A DNA stretch of 63,027 bases. It comes from Aquibacillus sediminis. GTDB lineage: Bacteria > Bacillota > Bacilli > Bacillales > Amphibacillaceae. The translations under genes were made by a program, and so were the position numbers. Shown here piece after piece: positions 43,724-52,486 of this stretch. The DNA lies in assembly GCF_005870085.1 (NCBI RefSeq), contig NZ_SZNM01000022.1, positions 1 to 63,027 on the forward strand. The letters run 5' to 3'. The first letter of the stretch is position 1. Each line of letters begins with the position of its first letter. The notes under the pieces were generated by a model. The model saw nothing but the letters and a program-made list of their open reading frames with translations, had not been told where the DNA came from and searched no databases.

Positions 43724-43732
43724 ATTATAGCA
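43724..43732 (-). promoter_or_regulatory. extended -10 element upstream of nusG terminator
   Basis: On the minus strand TGCTATAAT is a perfect extended -10, 15 bases after the secE stop codon. Transcripts starting near 43717 would meet the terminator at once, an attenuator-like layout for nusG. No clear -35. Confidence 0.45.
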
Positions 43733-43746
43733 TAATTTAAAAATTA

Positions 43747-43926
43747 TTATTCAAAAAATAAGTTAAGAATTCCAGAAATCCCTAAATCAACTACAGCAAA
43801 GAAAACGGCAACAAATGCAACTGTACTAACAACTGTAATTGTATAACGAGTGAGTTCTTGCCCTTTTGGCCAAGAAACTTTTTTCATTTCTCTGGATACA
43901 TTTTTGAAGAATGTAACAAGATTCAT
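43747..43926 (-). CDS. secE: SecE, preprotein translocase subunit
   Basis: A 59-residue single-span membrane protein that clamps SecY. It starts MNLVTFFKNVSREMKKVSWP, where the amphipathic helix and the conserved VSWPKGQELTRYT precede one transmembrane segment (about 30-56). The ATG at 43926 has GGAGGTAC upstream. It follows rpmG by 39 bases and is followed by a terminator. Typical short Gram-positive SecE. Confidence 0.97.
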   Translation of the reverse strand: MNLVTFFKNVSREMKKVSWPKGQELTRYTITVVSTVAFVAVFFAVVDLGISGILNLFFE

Positions 43927-43965
43927 ACTTGTACCTCCAAACTTTCGCCTGTGCCTGGCTTGTTC

Positions 43966-44115
43966 CTATTTCGTCTCACGATGTAGAGTATGCGTACCAC
44001 ATCTTTTACAATACTTTCGTACTTGCAAACGTTCAGATTGATTTGATTCATTTTTATGCGTCGTATAATTTCTACTTAAACAAGTTGTACATGCTAAAAC
44101 GACTTTTTTCTCCAT
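43966..44115 (-). CDS. rpmG: 50S ribosomal protein L33, zinc-binding form
   Basis: A 49-residue L33 starting [17 protein letters not shown]. Two Cys pairs (CTTC at 9-12 and CKRC at 36-39) show the zinc-ribbon C+ form. It contacts the E site of 23S rRNA. The ATG at 44115 has AGGGGTG upstream. It sits between sigH and secE, the position of a third L33 copy in B. subtilis. Other L33 paralogues would lie elsewhere in the genome. Confidence 0.95.
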   Translation of the reverse strand: MEKKVVLACTTCLSRNYTTHKNESNQSERLQVRKYCKRCGTHTLHRETK

Positions 44116-44206
44116 TGTTTACACCCCTAATTAACGGGTTTACACCTTTTATAATGTAGCATGGTTCGATATACCTGTCAATCCAGTTTGACAAGTATAA
44201 ACTACA

Positions 44207-44863
44207 TTATAAACTTATTTCACTAATTTCAAGGTAACGTTCTAACTTACGTTTTACGCGCTGCAATGCATTATCAATAGACTTCACATGTCGTTTCAAT
44301 TCTACTGATATTTCTTGATAGGTACGCCCGTCCAAGTAAAGAGATAGAACTTCCCTCTCCAGTTCACTCAACAACTCGGACATTTTATCTTCCATATCAC
44401 CAAATTTTTCTCGGTTTATAATCATTTCCTGCGGATCAATCATCTTCGACCCTGCAATCACATCTAAAAGTGTTCGATCAGACTCTTCATCATAGATAGG
44501 CTTGTCCAGTGATACATATGAATTAAGCGGAATATGCTTTTGTCTAGTAGCTGTTTTAATAGCCGTTATGATTTGTCTAGTAACACATAATTCAGCAAAC
44601 GCCTTGAAAGATGAGAGCTTATCTCCTTTATAGTCCCGTATCGCTTTATATAAACCAATCATACCTTCTTGCACAATGTCTTCACGGTCGGCACCGATTA
44701 AAAAATAGGTCCTTGCTTTTGCACGCACAAAATTCTTATACTTGTTTATTAAACAGTCCAACGCTTGACTATGTCCCCGATGAACTAATTCAATAAGCTT
44801 ATCATCTTCAAGAGTTTCTAAATCTAATTCCTTAACCGAATTATTCTTATCTATGGTGCACAC
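44207..44863 (-). CDS. sigH: RNA polymerase sigma factor SigH
   Basis: A 218-residue sigma-70-family factor for the transition to stationary phase and early sporulation (spo0A, kinA, spoVG type promoters). Region 2 has RAKARTYFLIGADREDIVQE and FAELCVTRQIITAIKTATRQ, and region 4 has LDGRTYQEISVELKRHVKSI. Length equals B. subtilis SigH. The start is GTG at 44863 with GGGGGGAG upstream. It follows rae1 with its own promoter at 44907-44936. Confidence 0.97.
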   Translation of the reverse strand: MCTIDKNNSVKELDLETLEDDKLIELVHRGHSQALDCLINKYKNFVRAKARTYFLIGADREDIVQEGMIGLYKAIRDYKGDKLSSFKAFAELCVTRQIITAIKTATRQKHIPLNSYVSLDKPIYDEESDRTLLDVIAGSKMIDPQEMIINREKFGDMEDKMSELLSELEREVLSLYLDGRTYQEISVELKRHVKSIDNALQRVKRKLERYLEISEISL

Positions 44864-44906
44864 CTGGACTCCCCCCGACTATATGCCGTGATGATATATA
44901 GAAATC

Positions 44907-44936
44907 ATTATACAGTAAACGCTTTACCATCGTCAA
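44907..44936 (-). promoter_or_regulatory. sigH promoter (sigma-A type)
   Basis: On the minus strand TTGACG (44936-44931), 18 bases, TATAAT (44912-44907), about 45 bases before the sigH start. Confidence 0.75.
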
Positions 44937-44945
44937 CATAAGGCG

Positions 44946-45455
44946 CTATTTGTCACCGCGCCGCCATTTTTCAAAAACTTCAAGCACATCTTTATTGATT
45001 GGAATTTTCGTAGAATGTTGTGTATGTTGATGGTCTTGAAGCTCTTCCTCAATTTCACCCTCTATATCTTCCATTTCAATATGTAACTCTCGAGCTGATT
45101 TTCGTAACGCTCCTTGCGCAAAAATAGTACGTTGTTCCGTATAATCGGATGTTGCCACATAAACTTGGGTTCGTACATTTTTAAACTCTTTAATCAACCG
45201 CTCAATACACTCGTCTGCCGTTTCATTTTCCTTTGTATAGATAACTTCTACATTATAGTTCTTTTGTTTTGTTTCTAACCCTCGAACGCCGTACGCATCA
45301 AAAATTATGATGACACGCATTCCTTTGTACGCTTTATACTCCGCCATTCTTTCAACTAACAAACTTCTAGCCTGTTCCAAATCCGAATCTTTCAGCCTGT
45401 TCAGTTCATCCCAAGCACCAATGATGTTATATCCATCGACTAATAAGACATCCAT
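44946..45455 (-). CDS. rae1: Rae1/YacP, ribosome-associated NYN-domain endoribonuclease
   Basis: A 169-residue PIN-like NYN nuclease that in B. subtilis enters the ribosomal A site and cuts certain mRNAs during translation. Conserved acidic residues are in LLVDGYNIIGAWDEL (N-terminus), IIFDAYGVRG and ETADECIERL, and SDYTEQ follows. The ATG at 45455 is 2 bases from the rlmB stop. Ordinary length; same position as B. subtilis yacP. Confidence 0.9.
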   Translation of the reverse strand: MDVLLVDGYNIIGAWDELNRLKDSDLEQARSLLVERMAEYKAYKGMRVIIIFDAYGVRGLETKQKNYNVEVIYTKENETADECIERLIKEFKNVRTQVYVATSDYTEQRTIFAQGALRKSARELHIEMEDIEGEIEEELQDHQHTQHSTKIPINKDVLEVFEKWRRGDK

Positions 45456-45457
45456 TA

Positions 45458-46201
45458 CTATTCACCAAGAGGGGATCTTTTTCGATATACTTCATACATT
45501 AAAAGACTTGCAGCAACAGAGGCATTTAAGGAAGAAACTTTCCCCTTCATCGCAAGACGAACAGACCAATCACACTTTTCTTTCACTAATCGACTCATTC
45601 CTTTACCCTCATTACCAATCACTAAAGCAATTGGGATAGTACCATCCAATTGCCTATAGTCCTCTGAACCATCGGCCGCAGTCCCAACAACCCATACATT
45701 TCGCTCTTTTAATTCATCGATAGTTTTCGCAATATTCGTCACCCGCGCCACAGGTATATACTCAATCGCTCCCGCAGATGTTTTCGCCACAGTTGCTGTT
45801 AACCCTACCGATCTTCGTTTTGGGATAATCACGCCATGTACACCTGTCGCATCCGCTGTTCGAAGGATAGAACCTAAATTATGTGGATCTTCAATTTCAT
45901 CAAGGATCATAAAGAACGGTGCTTCCCCTCTTGATTCAGCAACAGCAAACAAATCATCCAGATGGCTGTAATCATAAGCAGATACCGATGCTGCAACACC
46001 TTGATGATTGCCATCTACTAATTGATCCAACTTTTTCTTAGGGACTCGTTGTACCGTTAGTCCATTTTGCTTTGCTAGTTTTTGTATCTTTTGAAAGGAT
46101 TGATGCTGTAATTGTTCAGATACAAATAACTTGTTCATGGTTCTTCCTGATTTAAGTGCTTCTGTAACCGGGTTTTTACCAATGATCCATTCTTCAGCCA
46201 C
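45458..46201 (-). CDS. rlmB: RlmB-type 23S rRNA 2'-O-methyltransferase (SpoU family)
   Basis: A 247-residue SPOUT methyltransferase, by family the enzyme for 2'-O-methyl-G2251 (E. coli numbering) in the P loop of 23S rRNA. An N-terminal L30e-like substrate domain (about 1-75) precedes the knotted domain, with motifs ILDEIEDPHNLGSILRTADA, ALVIGNEGKGM and SLNASVAASLLMYE. The start is GTG at 46201, overlapping mrnC by 8 bases, with AAAGGGG upstream; a longer frame to 46225 is rejected. Confidence 0.92.
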   Translation of the reverse strand: MAEEWIIGKNPVTEALKSGRTMNKLFVSEQLQHQSFQKIQKLAKQNGLTVQRVPKKKLDQLVDGNHQGVAASVSAYDYSHLDDLFAVAESRGEAPFFMILDEIEDPHNLGSILRTADATGVHGVIIPKRRSVGLTATVAKTSAGAIEYIPVARVTNIAKTIDELKERNVWVVGTAADGSEDYRQLDGTIPIALVIGNEGKGMSRLVKEKCDWSVRLAMKGKVSSLNASVAASLLMYEVYRKRSPLGE

Positions 46202-46604
46202 TTTTTTCAGCCCCTTTCTCCACAAATTGGATAGCCAAATTAATTAGTTCTGCCAACCTGTCTTTTTCTTCAGCTAAATATAAATAACCTAATAACGCCT
46301 CAAACGCTGTGCTATAACGATAAGTTTGTACATCGGTATTTTTAGGGACAGAACCAGACTTCGCGTTTCTGCCCCTTCGAACAACCGCTTCTTCCTCTTC
46401 ACTCAATATCTCTTGCTCCAGCCAATACAAGATCACTCTCGCTTGTGACTTAGCTGATACAAACCGAACAGCTGATTGGTGTAGTTGGTTTGGTTTAACA
46501 TTCCCTTTAAGAATCAAATGGTGCCTGACATCTTTTTCATAGATGACATCCCCCATATAGGCAAGTGTTAAACTTTTTATTTGTTTTACGTCCATCGTCG
46601 CCAT
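46194..46604 (-). CDS. mrnC: Mini-ribonuclease III (MrnC)
   Basis: A 136-residue RNase III catalytic domain without a double-stranded-RNA-binding domain, processing 23S rRNA ends in B. subtilis. Catalytic acidic residues are in LTLAYMGDVIYEKDV and the C-terminal STAFEALLGYLYL. KRGRNAKSG-like RRGRNAKSGSVPKNTD is conserved. The ATG at 46604 has GAGGG 6 bases upstream and lies next to the cysS stop. It overlaps rlmB by 8 bases. Confidence 0.93.
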   Translation of the reverse strand: MATMDVKQIKSLTLAYMGDVIYEKDVRHHLILKGNVKPNQLHQSAVRFVSAKSQARVILYWLEQEILSEEEEAVVRRGRNAKSGSVPKNTDVQTYRYSTAFEALLGYLYLAEEKDRLAELINLAIQFVEKGAEKSG

Positions 46605-46607
46605 ACA

Positions 46608-48008
46608 TTACCCTCTTTTCCAACGCGTACCTTGTGGTGTATCTTCTAAAATTATATTTTTTCCCTTTAGGTCATCTCTAATCTTATCCGCTAAGGCAAA
46701 GTCGCGTTGTTTTCTCGCTTCTACTCTTTGTTGAATTAAAGCTTCTATTTCTTCATCAAGTAACTCTGTTTCCTCTACCAATTGAATCCCTAGCACATTT
46801 GCTAATGTTTCCAAAAGCCCTTGAAATGCTTCAATTACTTGTGTAGACGTCTGTTTTGATTCGAGGTAGACATTGGCATCCTTTGTAACATCAAAAAGAA
46901 CAGCAATAGCGTTAGCCGTGTTAAAGTCGTCATCCATTTCCTGAATAAAACGTTGTTTATATGTGTCTATTTTTTCTAACCATTCATTTTTATCTTGTTC
47001 TAAATTAGTGCTAGCTTGTTTCCGATGTTCTAAATTTTGATAGGCATTTTTAATACGTTCCAAGCTATTTTTTGCACCTTCTAATAACTTCTCACTAAAA
47101 TTAATTGGGTTTCGATAATGGACACTTAGCATAAAGAATCGCACAACTTGCGGATCGTGTTTTTGAATTAAGTCATGCGCTAATACAAAGTTCCCTAATG
47201 ATTTCGACATCTTTTCATTGTCAATATTAATATACCCATTATGCATCCAGTAATTAGCAAATGTTGCATTGTTACAAGCTTCAGATTGGGCAATTTCATT
47301 TTCATGGTGCGGAAATGCTAAATCTTGCCCACCGGCATGAATATCAATCGTCTCTCCTAAATATTTCTTCGCCATTGCCGAGCATTCAATATGCCAGCCA
47401 GGTCTCCCTCTTCCCCATGGTGAATCCCAAGCAATTTCACCCGGTTTCGCTTGTTTCCACAAAGTGAAATCTAATGGATCATCTTTCTTCTCTCCAACTT
47501 GTATACGAGCGCCTGATCGCAGTTCGTCTATCGATTGATGAGACAGATTGCCATAGTCTTCAAACGACCTAGTTTTAAAGTAAACGTCACCGTCCGCCGC
47601 ATATGCATACCCTTTTTCAATTAATTGTTTGATAAAGACAATAATATCGTCCATCGTCTCCGTCACACGTGGGTGGTGAACAGCCTTTTTAACTCCGAGA
47701 GCCTGAACATCATCCATATATGCATCAATATACCGATCCGCCACATCTTGAACCTCTTCACCTAACTCATTAGCCGCTTTTATAATTTTATCGTCAACAT
47801 CGGTAAAATTTAACACATATTGAACGTCATAGCCTCTATACTCTAAATACCTTCTTACCGTATCAAACACAATGGCAGGTCTAGCGTTCCCTATATGAAT
47901 ATAGTTATAAACAGTCGGGCCACAAACATACATTCTTACCTTACCTTCTTCGATTGTTTGAAACGGTTCCTTTTGTCTAGTTAAGGTGTTATAGATTTTA
48001 ATCGTCAC
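46608..48008 (-). CDS. cysS: Cysteinyl-tRNA synthetase
   Basis: A 466-residue class I synthetase. HIGH motif IHIGNARPA (about 36-44), the zinc/cysteine site including CGPTVYNY and CSAMA, and KMSKSLGN near residue 270 are present, followed by the helical and anticodon-binding parts. It makes Cys-tRNA for translation and, with cysE, is controlled by the Cys T-box upstream. It overlaps cysE by 11 bases. Full length. Confidence 0.97.
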   Translation of the reverse strand: MTIKIYNTLTRQKEPFQTIEEGKVRMYVCGPTVYNYIHIGNARPAIVFDTVRRYLEYRGYDVQYVLNFTDVDDKIIKAANELGEEVQDVADRYIDAYMDDVQALGVKKAVHHPRVTETMDDIIVFIKQLIEKGYAYAADGDVYFKTRSFEDYGNLSHQSIDELRSGARIQVGEKKDDPLDFTLWKQAKPGEIAWDSPWGRGRPGWHIECSAMAKKYLGETIDIHAGGQDLAFPHHENEIAQSEACNNATFANYWMHNGYINIDNEKMSKSLGNFVLAHDLIQKHDPQVVRFFMLSVHYRNPINFSEKLLEGAKNSLERIKNAYQNLEHRKQASTNLEQDKNEWLEKIDTYKQRFIQEMDDDFNTANAIAVLFDVTKDANVYLESKQTSTQVIEAFQGLLETLANVLGIQLVEETELLDEEIEALIQQRVEARKQRDFALADKIRDDLKGKNIILEDTPQGTRWKRG

Positions 48009-48657
48009 CCTTATGCACTCCTTTTAGTTCATCTAATTCAGTTTGTAATCTCTCAATTTCGGTTTGCATCGCCTTTAATTTTTCGGAAACTGGATCAGGA
48101 AGTTTATGATGATCTAAATCCTTCCGCACCCTTTCCCCATTTTGAATAACAATACGTCCCGGAATTCCAACAACAGTGGAGTGATCTGGCACATCATGTA
48201 ATACGACTGAACCCGCTCCAACTTTTGAACTTTCCCCAATAGTAATGGATCCTAATACCTTTGCACCGGTTGCAACTAATGCATTATCTTTAATTGTAGG
48301 ATGTCTTTTCCCCTTTTCTTTTCCAGTTCCACCTAATGTTACACCTTGAAAGATTGTTACATTATCTCCTATTTCACACGTTTCCCCTATCACAACACCC
48401 ATACCATGATCAATAAAAAACCTTCGCCCTATTTTGGCACCAGGATGAATCTCAATACCAGTTATGAATCGACTTACCTGTGAGATGAATCGAGCAATAA
48501 AGAAAAACTTCCTCTTGAAAAAAGCATGCGCTAATCGATGTGCCCAAATAGCATGAAGACCAGAATAAGTGAGTGTTACTTCTAAATAGGTGCGAGCCGC
48601 CGGATCCTGATCAAAAACAACATCAATATCTTGCTTTAACAACTTAAATAAACCCAC
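47998..48657 (-). CDS. cysE: Serine O-acetyltransferase
   Basis: A 219-residue enzyme making O-acetylserine from serine and acetyl-CoA, the first step of cysteine synthesis. A helical N-terminal domain (about 1-65) precedes a left-handed beta-helix of hexapeptide repeats. The active His lies in [15 protein letters not shown] and the acetyl-CoA loop in [16 protein letters not shown]. The C-terminus has a heptad-like Glu/Leu tail. It overlaps cysS by 11 bases and stands behind the Cys T-box. Confidence 0.97.
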   Translation of the reverse strand: MGLFKLLKQDIDVVFDQDPAARTYLEVTLTYSGLHAIWAHRLAHAFFKRKFFFIARFISQVSRFITGIEIHPGAKIGRRFFIDHGMGVVIGETCEIGDNVTIFQGVTLGGTGKEKGKRHPTIKDNALVATGAKVLGSITIGESSKVGAGSVVLHDVPDHSTVVGIPGRIVIQNGERVRKDLDHHKLPDPVSEKLKAMQTEIERLQTELDELKGVHKGDD

Positions 48658-48754
48658 ACCAATCTCCCCTTTAATAATTTAGCTTTCTTGCACAACAACC
48701 CTAGTAGGCCCTTTATAAACAAATACTTATAAAGCCTAGATTCCGACAAAAATA

Positions 48755-48990
48755 GAAAAAAGCATCCCTATGTTTGATTAAACACAGAGACGCTTTTAGC
48801 GCGGTCCCACTCTGTTTGAGAAATGCTTTCCCCAACTCGTGACTCTTGGTAACGGTAGAGTACCGCCCTTATTTACTACAGTTCAACAAGGGACTCCGAG
48901 GTGCATTTCAAAAGCTCGGTCTTAAAATCACTTTCAGCCGATGGTGATTCTCTCTAATTAAGCCTCTGCCTTTTACTTCTCCTCATCAAC
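48755..48990 (-). ncRNA. T-box riboswitch, cysteine specificity
   Basis: On the minus strand the leader has Stem I (about 48990-48890), the T-box core AGAGTGGGACCGCG (48813-48800) and a terminator helix with T-run at 48796-48755. The candidate specifier TGC (48905-48903), a Cys codon followed by A, sits in the expected GAAATGCACC context. Uncharged tRNA-Cys would stabilise the antiterminator and switch on cysE-cysS. The same arrangement is known in Bacillus. Confidence 0.9.
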
Positions 48991-49008
48991 GTTCATATTT
49001 GTAGTATC

Positions 49009-49037
49009 ACTATATTATATTTAATACGAAATGTGAA
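49009..49037 (-). promoter_or_regulatory. promoter of the cysE-cysS T-box transcript
   Basis: On the minus strand TTCACA (49037-49032), 17 bases, TATAGT (49014-49009), immediately before the T-box leader and 10 bases after the gltX stop. Confidence 0.65.
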
Positions 49038-49046
49038 ATGTTATGA

Positions 49047-50510
49047 TTAAAGTTTTTCAAGAAGGGATTCCAGTCTCGTTTTAACCACTTGCTTCCCTAA
49101 TAGATGAATCGCATTCGGAAGTTCTGGTCCATGAACTTGTCCTGTTGTTGCAACTCGTATTGGCATAAACAACTTTTTCCCTTTTTGTTTCGTTTCCTTT
49201 TGTGTCGCTTTGATTTCGGCTTTAATTCCTTCTGGTGTGAATTCTTCCATTTCGTCCAGTTTCGTTGCAAAAGTACGCAACACTTCCGGAACTTGTTCAC
49301 CGCGCAATACTTCCATCGCTTCTTCTGAATAGTCAATTTGCTCTTTAAAGAACAATTCCGTTAGTTCAACAATTTCTGCACCATAACTTAATTGATCTTT
49401 ATATAATCCAATCAATTCTTGCGCCCACTGTTGTTGTGATTCTTCCATCTGTTCTGGTAATTTCCCTGCATCAACCAAATGCGGTAGACTTAAGTTCACC
49501 ACGTCTTCAAAGTCAGCTGCTTTTATATATTGGTTATTCATCCACTTTAATTTAGCCGGATCAAAGACTGCTGCAGAAGTAGATAAACGTTCAGGATCAA
49601 ACATTTCAATAAATTGCTCTTTGGTAAATAGCTCTTCTTCTCCAACTGGAGACCAACCAAGTAGTGAGATGAAATTAAACAGTGCTTCTGGCAGGTAACC
49701 CAGGTTTTTGTACTGTTCAATAAACTGTATAATATGCTCATCTCGCTTACTCAATTTCTTACGGTCTTCATTTAAAATTAATGTCATATGTCCAAATTGT
49801 GGTGCTTCCCATCCAAACGCATCATAAACCATCATTTGTTTTGGTGTATTAGAGATATGTTCTTCCCCACGTAGAACATGAGAGATTTGCATTAGATGGT
49901 CATCAATTGCAACCGCAAAATTATAGGTTGGCACACCATTTTTCTTAACAATAACCCAGTCCCCAAAGTCACTAGATTCAAATGTAATATTATCACGAAC
50001 AATATCTTTAAATGTATAGGTTTTATTTTCTGGCACACGAAAACGAATGCTTGGCTGACGTCCTTCTTGTTCAAATTGTTCAATTTGCTCATCAGTCAAA
50101 TCACGATGCGCACCTGAGTATTTTGGCACTTGTCCTTTGGCACGTTGTTCTTCACGTTCTTGATCTAATTCTTCCTCTGTCATATAGCATTTATATGCAA
50201 GGCCTCTTTCAAGAAGTTCATCGATATATTTTTGGTAGATATCTAACCGTTCTGTTTGACGATAAGGACCGAAATCACCACCAACATCTGCTCCTTCATC
50301 CCAATCGATACCTAACCATTTTAAATAGTTAAGCTGGCTTTGCTCTCCACCTTCTACATTTCGTTTCTCATCTGTATCCTCAATTCGAATAATAAACTTA
50401 CCACCAAGGTGACGAGCATATAAATAATTAAATAACGCTGTTCTCGCGTTTCCAATATGTAAATTTCCTGTTGGACTTGGCGCATAACGCACACGCACTG
50501 AATCAGTCAT
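49047..50510 (-). CDS. gltX: Glutamyl-tRNA synthetase
   Basis: A 487-residue class I synthetase. HIGH motif [15 protein letters not shown] (about 11-25) and KLSKRDEH near residue 255 are intact. In Bacillaceae this non-discriminating enzyme also charges tRNA-Gln, later amidated by GatCAB (family knowledge). The ATG at 50510 has AAAGGAGAAA upstream. It is 53 bases after ispF and followed by the Cys T-box unit. Confidence 0.97.
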   Translation of the reverse strand: MTDSVRVRYAPSPTGNLHIGNARTALFNYLYARHLGGKFIIRIEDTDEKRNVEGGEQSQLNYLKWLGIDWDEGADVGGDFGPYRQTERLDIYQKYIDELLERGLAYKCYMTEEELDQEREEQRAKGQVPKYSGAHRDLTDEQIEQFEQEGRQPSIRFRVPENKTYTFKDIVRDNITFESSDFGDWVIVKKNGVPTYNFAVAIDDHLMQISHVLRGEEHISNTPKQMMVYDAFGWEAPQFGHMTLILNEDRKKLSKRDEHIIQFIEQYKNLGYLPEALFNFISLLGWSPVGEEELFTKEQFIEMFDPERLSTSAAVFDPAKLKWMNNQYIKAADFEDVVNLSLPHLVDAGKLPEQMEESQQQWAQELIGLYKDQLSYGAEIVELTELFFKEQIDYSEEAMEVLRGEQVPEVLRTFATKLDEMEEFTPEGIKAEIKATQKETKQKGKKLFMPIRVATTGQVHGPELPNAIHLLGKQVVKTRLESLLEKL

Positions 50511-50563
50511 AATATATTTCTCCTTTCAACGTCCGTACTATTTTTTCTCTATTCTACCACTTT

Positions 50564-51052
50564 TTAAGTAAATTGTTGATTTTTTTCTAATAAAACAATT
50601 GCTTGCGCTGCAATTCCTTCTTTTCGTCCAGTGAAACCTAACTTTTCTGTTGTTGTTGCCTTAACATTAACTTGCTCTATGTCAACGTCCAATATGCGAG
50701 CAATATTCACTCTGATTTTTTCAATATATGGAGCCATTTTAGGTTGTTGGGCAATAACTGTACAATCAAGATTTCCCATGGTGTATCCTTTATCCCTTAC
50801 TAGTTTCCATACATGAGCAAGAAGTTGCTGGGAATCTGCATCTTTAAAATTAGGATCTGTATCAGGAAAGTGCTTGCCAATATCCCCTTCAGCAACAGCC
50901 CCAAGGCACGCATCTGCTATTGTATGTAATAACACATCTGCATCCGAATGACCTAAAAGCCCTTTTTCATACGGTATTTCTATCCCACCGATGATACACG
51001 GACGATTGTCTGCAAATTGATGAACATCAAACCCCTGTCCTATTCGAAACAT
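50564..51052 (-). CDS. ispF: 2-C-methyl-D-erythritol 2,4-cyclodiphosphate synthase
   Basis: A 162-residue enzyme of the MEP isoprenoid pathway. Metal ligands are in GQGFDVHQF, and the family block [20 protein letters not shown] (about 34-53) and the C-terminal [13 protein letters not shown] are present. The ATG at 51052 has AGGAGTAG upstream. In relatives it directly follows ispD; here a composite repeat of about 500 bases separates them. It presumably shares a transcript with gltX. Confidence 0.96.
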   Translation of the reverse strand: MFRIGQGFDVHQFADNRPCIIGGIEIPYEKGLLGHSDADVLLHTIADACLGAVAEGDIGKHFPDTDPNFKDADSQQLLAHVWKLVRDKGYTMGNLDCTVIAQQPKMAPYIEKIRVNIARILDVDIEQVNVKATTTEKLGFTGRKEGIAAQAIVLLEKNQQFT

Positions 51053-51170
51053 AGTACTACTCCTTTATCATACTTCTATAAAATTGTTTTTTGACATAAA
51101 AAACATATAATCCGACGTAACTTATATGTGAAATTAACCTTTTCCTGATTTAAATTGACAATATACCATC

Positions 51171-51294
51171 GCTTCGGTAGAATACTCCGCTTTCCATGGG
51201 CACGGCTTCAGCTAACTTGGTAAAGAAACCCACTTTACCAAGTGGATCTTCAGCTCGCGCTATTCCCATAGGAGTCTCCGTATTCTACCTACGC
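51171..51294 (-). repeat. Hairpin A3 of composite repeat
   Basis: The outer stem is GGTAGAATAC (51176-51185) with GTATTCTACC (51280-51289). It differs from A1 by a paired change (C-G to T-A). The tip stem ACTTGGTAAAG/CTTTACCAAGT is kept. Confidence 0.82.
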
Positions 51295-51432
51295 TGTTGG
51301 TGGTGTTCTGATTCACGTCAGATAAAATACCTATACCAATAGCTGAATCTGAGTGCATTGTTATCTAGAGAAAAGGAATTTTATGTACGTATATAAGGCA
51401 AAAAGCTATAAAATTACGATACACAGACCAGA

Positions 51433-51550
51433 ACGAAGGAAATACACGGAGACTCCCGTGGGACTAGTGGCATCGGTGAGACCCCGCAGTGAGGTACGAA
51501 TGAGGAGGCTCACCAGCCCCCCACAGGAAAGCGTAGTGTATTTCCGGAGC
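51433..51550 (+). repeat. Hairpin B3 of composite repeat
   Basis: The outer stem is GGAAATACAC (51438-51447) with GTGTATTTCC (51536-51545), with an inner GGTGAG/CTCACC stem. It is nearly identical to B1 over its whole length. Confidence 0.82.
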
Positions 51551-51662
51551 GGTAATTTAGCACTCACTTTATTAAGGATGTAAGGAAGTCAGTTACGTCG
51601 GATTTTCCTTCAACTACGAAGGTTTATAGGTAACAAAACTCACAAAAGGTATTCTATCTAAT

Positions 51663-52343
51663 TCAATCCTGTAAAAAAGCTTGGGCTCGTTCTAGGTCTT
51701 CTGGTGTTGTTAATTTGATATTTTGATAACTACCTGGTACAATATCGACCTCCGCTCCTGTTCGCTCTATCAGTGATGCATCATCCGTTCCTATGAATTG
51801 CTCTTCCACCGCTAGTCGATGTGCTTCTAAAATAGCGTCAAAGCGAAATGCTTGCGGAGTTTGTGCAGCCCATAGTGTTTTTCGGTCTAACGTAGTTAAT
51901 TGTGTACCGTGCTTTTGTTTAATTGTGTCGGTCACCGGAACCGCTAGCAATGCTGCATGTTTACGATTAGTCACTTCAGCCAGTTCATGTAAGTTTGCTT
52001 CACTTACAAACGGACGGGCACCATCATGAATAAAAACGATACGCTCATCTAATCCATGTAAGTATTTCAGACCGGCATACACACTTTCCTGTCTTTCCTT
52101 ACCACCATTAACCATTTGGACAGGTGTGTTATAAGAATATCTTTCAACTAAATCCTTCATCTTTTGTCTTTCTTTAGGGTTAACTACAAGAACTATTGAA
52201 TGGCACCAGCTATCACGATCAAAAACATCAAGTGTATGTAAGATCAAGGCTTTATTCTTAATCGTAATAAACTGCTTATTTTCCCCTGCCCCCATCCGCT
52301 TACCTAACCCCGCTGCCAATACGATTGCATTATAAGTTATCAT
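51663..52343 (-). CDS. ispD: 2-C-methyl-D-erythritol 4-phosphate cytidylyltransferase
   Basis: A 226-residue enzyme joining CTP to methylerythritol phosphate in the MEP pathway. The nucleotide-binding start VLAAGLGKRMGAGENKQF (about 8-25) and the FIHDGARPFVS segment (about 103-113) are intact. The ATG at 52343 has AGGATTGAT upstream. It is transcribed toward ispF but separated from it by composite copy 3, and it follows the yacL terminator with its own likely promoter. Confidence 0.95.
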   Translation of the reverse strand: MITYNAIVLAAGLGKRMGAGENKQFITIKNKALILHTLDVFDRDSWCHSIVLVVNPKERQKMKDLVERYSYNTPVQMVNGGKERQESVYAGLKYLHGLDERIVFIHDGARPFVSEANLHELAEVTNRKHAALLAVPVTDTIKQKHGTQLTTLDRKTLWAAQTPQAFRFDAILEAHRLAVEEQFIGTDDASLIERTGAEVDIVPGSYQNIKLTTPEDLERAQAFLQD

Positions 52344-52360
52344 AATTTATCAATCCTATG

Positions 52361-52389
52361 AGTATGTTATATTAAATAGGGCTTGTCCA
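52361..52389 (-). promoter_or_regulatory. candidate ispD promoter
   Basis: On the minus strand TGGACA (52389-52384), 17 bases, CATACT (52366-52361), 18 bases before the ispD start. It is needed if the terminator at 52429-52464 is efficient. Confidence 0.45.
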
Positions 52390-52428
52390 TCATAATCCCT
52401 ATTTAAACTTACCTTATTATAATTAGAT

Positions 52429-52464
52429 AAAACAAAAGCGATAACAGTACGTTATCACTTTTGT
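52429..52464 (-). terminator. terminator after yacL
   Basis: On the minus strand ACAAAAGTGATAAC pairs with GTTATCGCTTTTGT around a 5-base loop and TTTTATC follows. Confidence 0.7.
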
Positions 52465-52486
52465 CACCATATATGTTATACCTTTT

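Larger units (their letters stand above)
51109..51604 (+). repeat. Composite palindromic repeat, copy 3 (A-left, B-right)
   Basis: A 496-base unit in the ispD-ispF gap, bounded by a perfect 14-base inverted repeat, AATCCGACGTAACT (51109-51122) and AGTTACGTCGGATT (51591-51604). Hairpin A3 (51171-51294, minus orientation), a 138-base spacer and hairpin B3 (51433-51550, plus orientation) lie inside, in the same order as copy 1. The left terminal repeat also folds locally (ACATATAA/TTATATGT). Spacer and flanks match copy 2 read in reverse. It encodes no credible protein. Confidence 0.78.
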
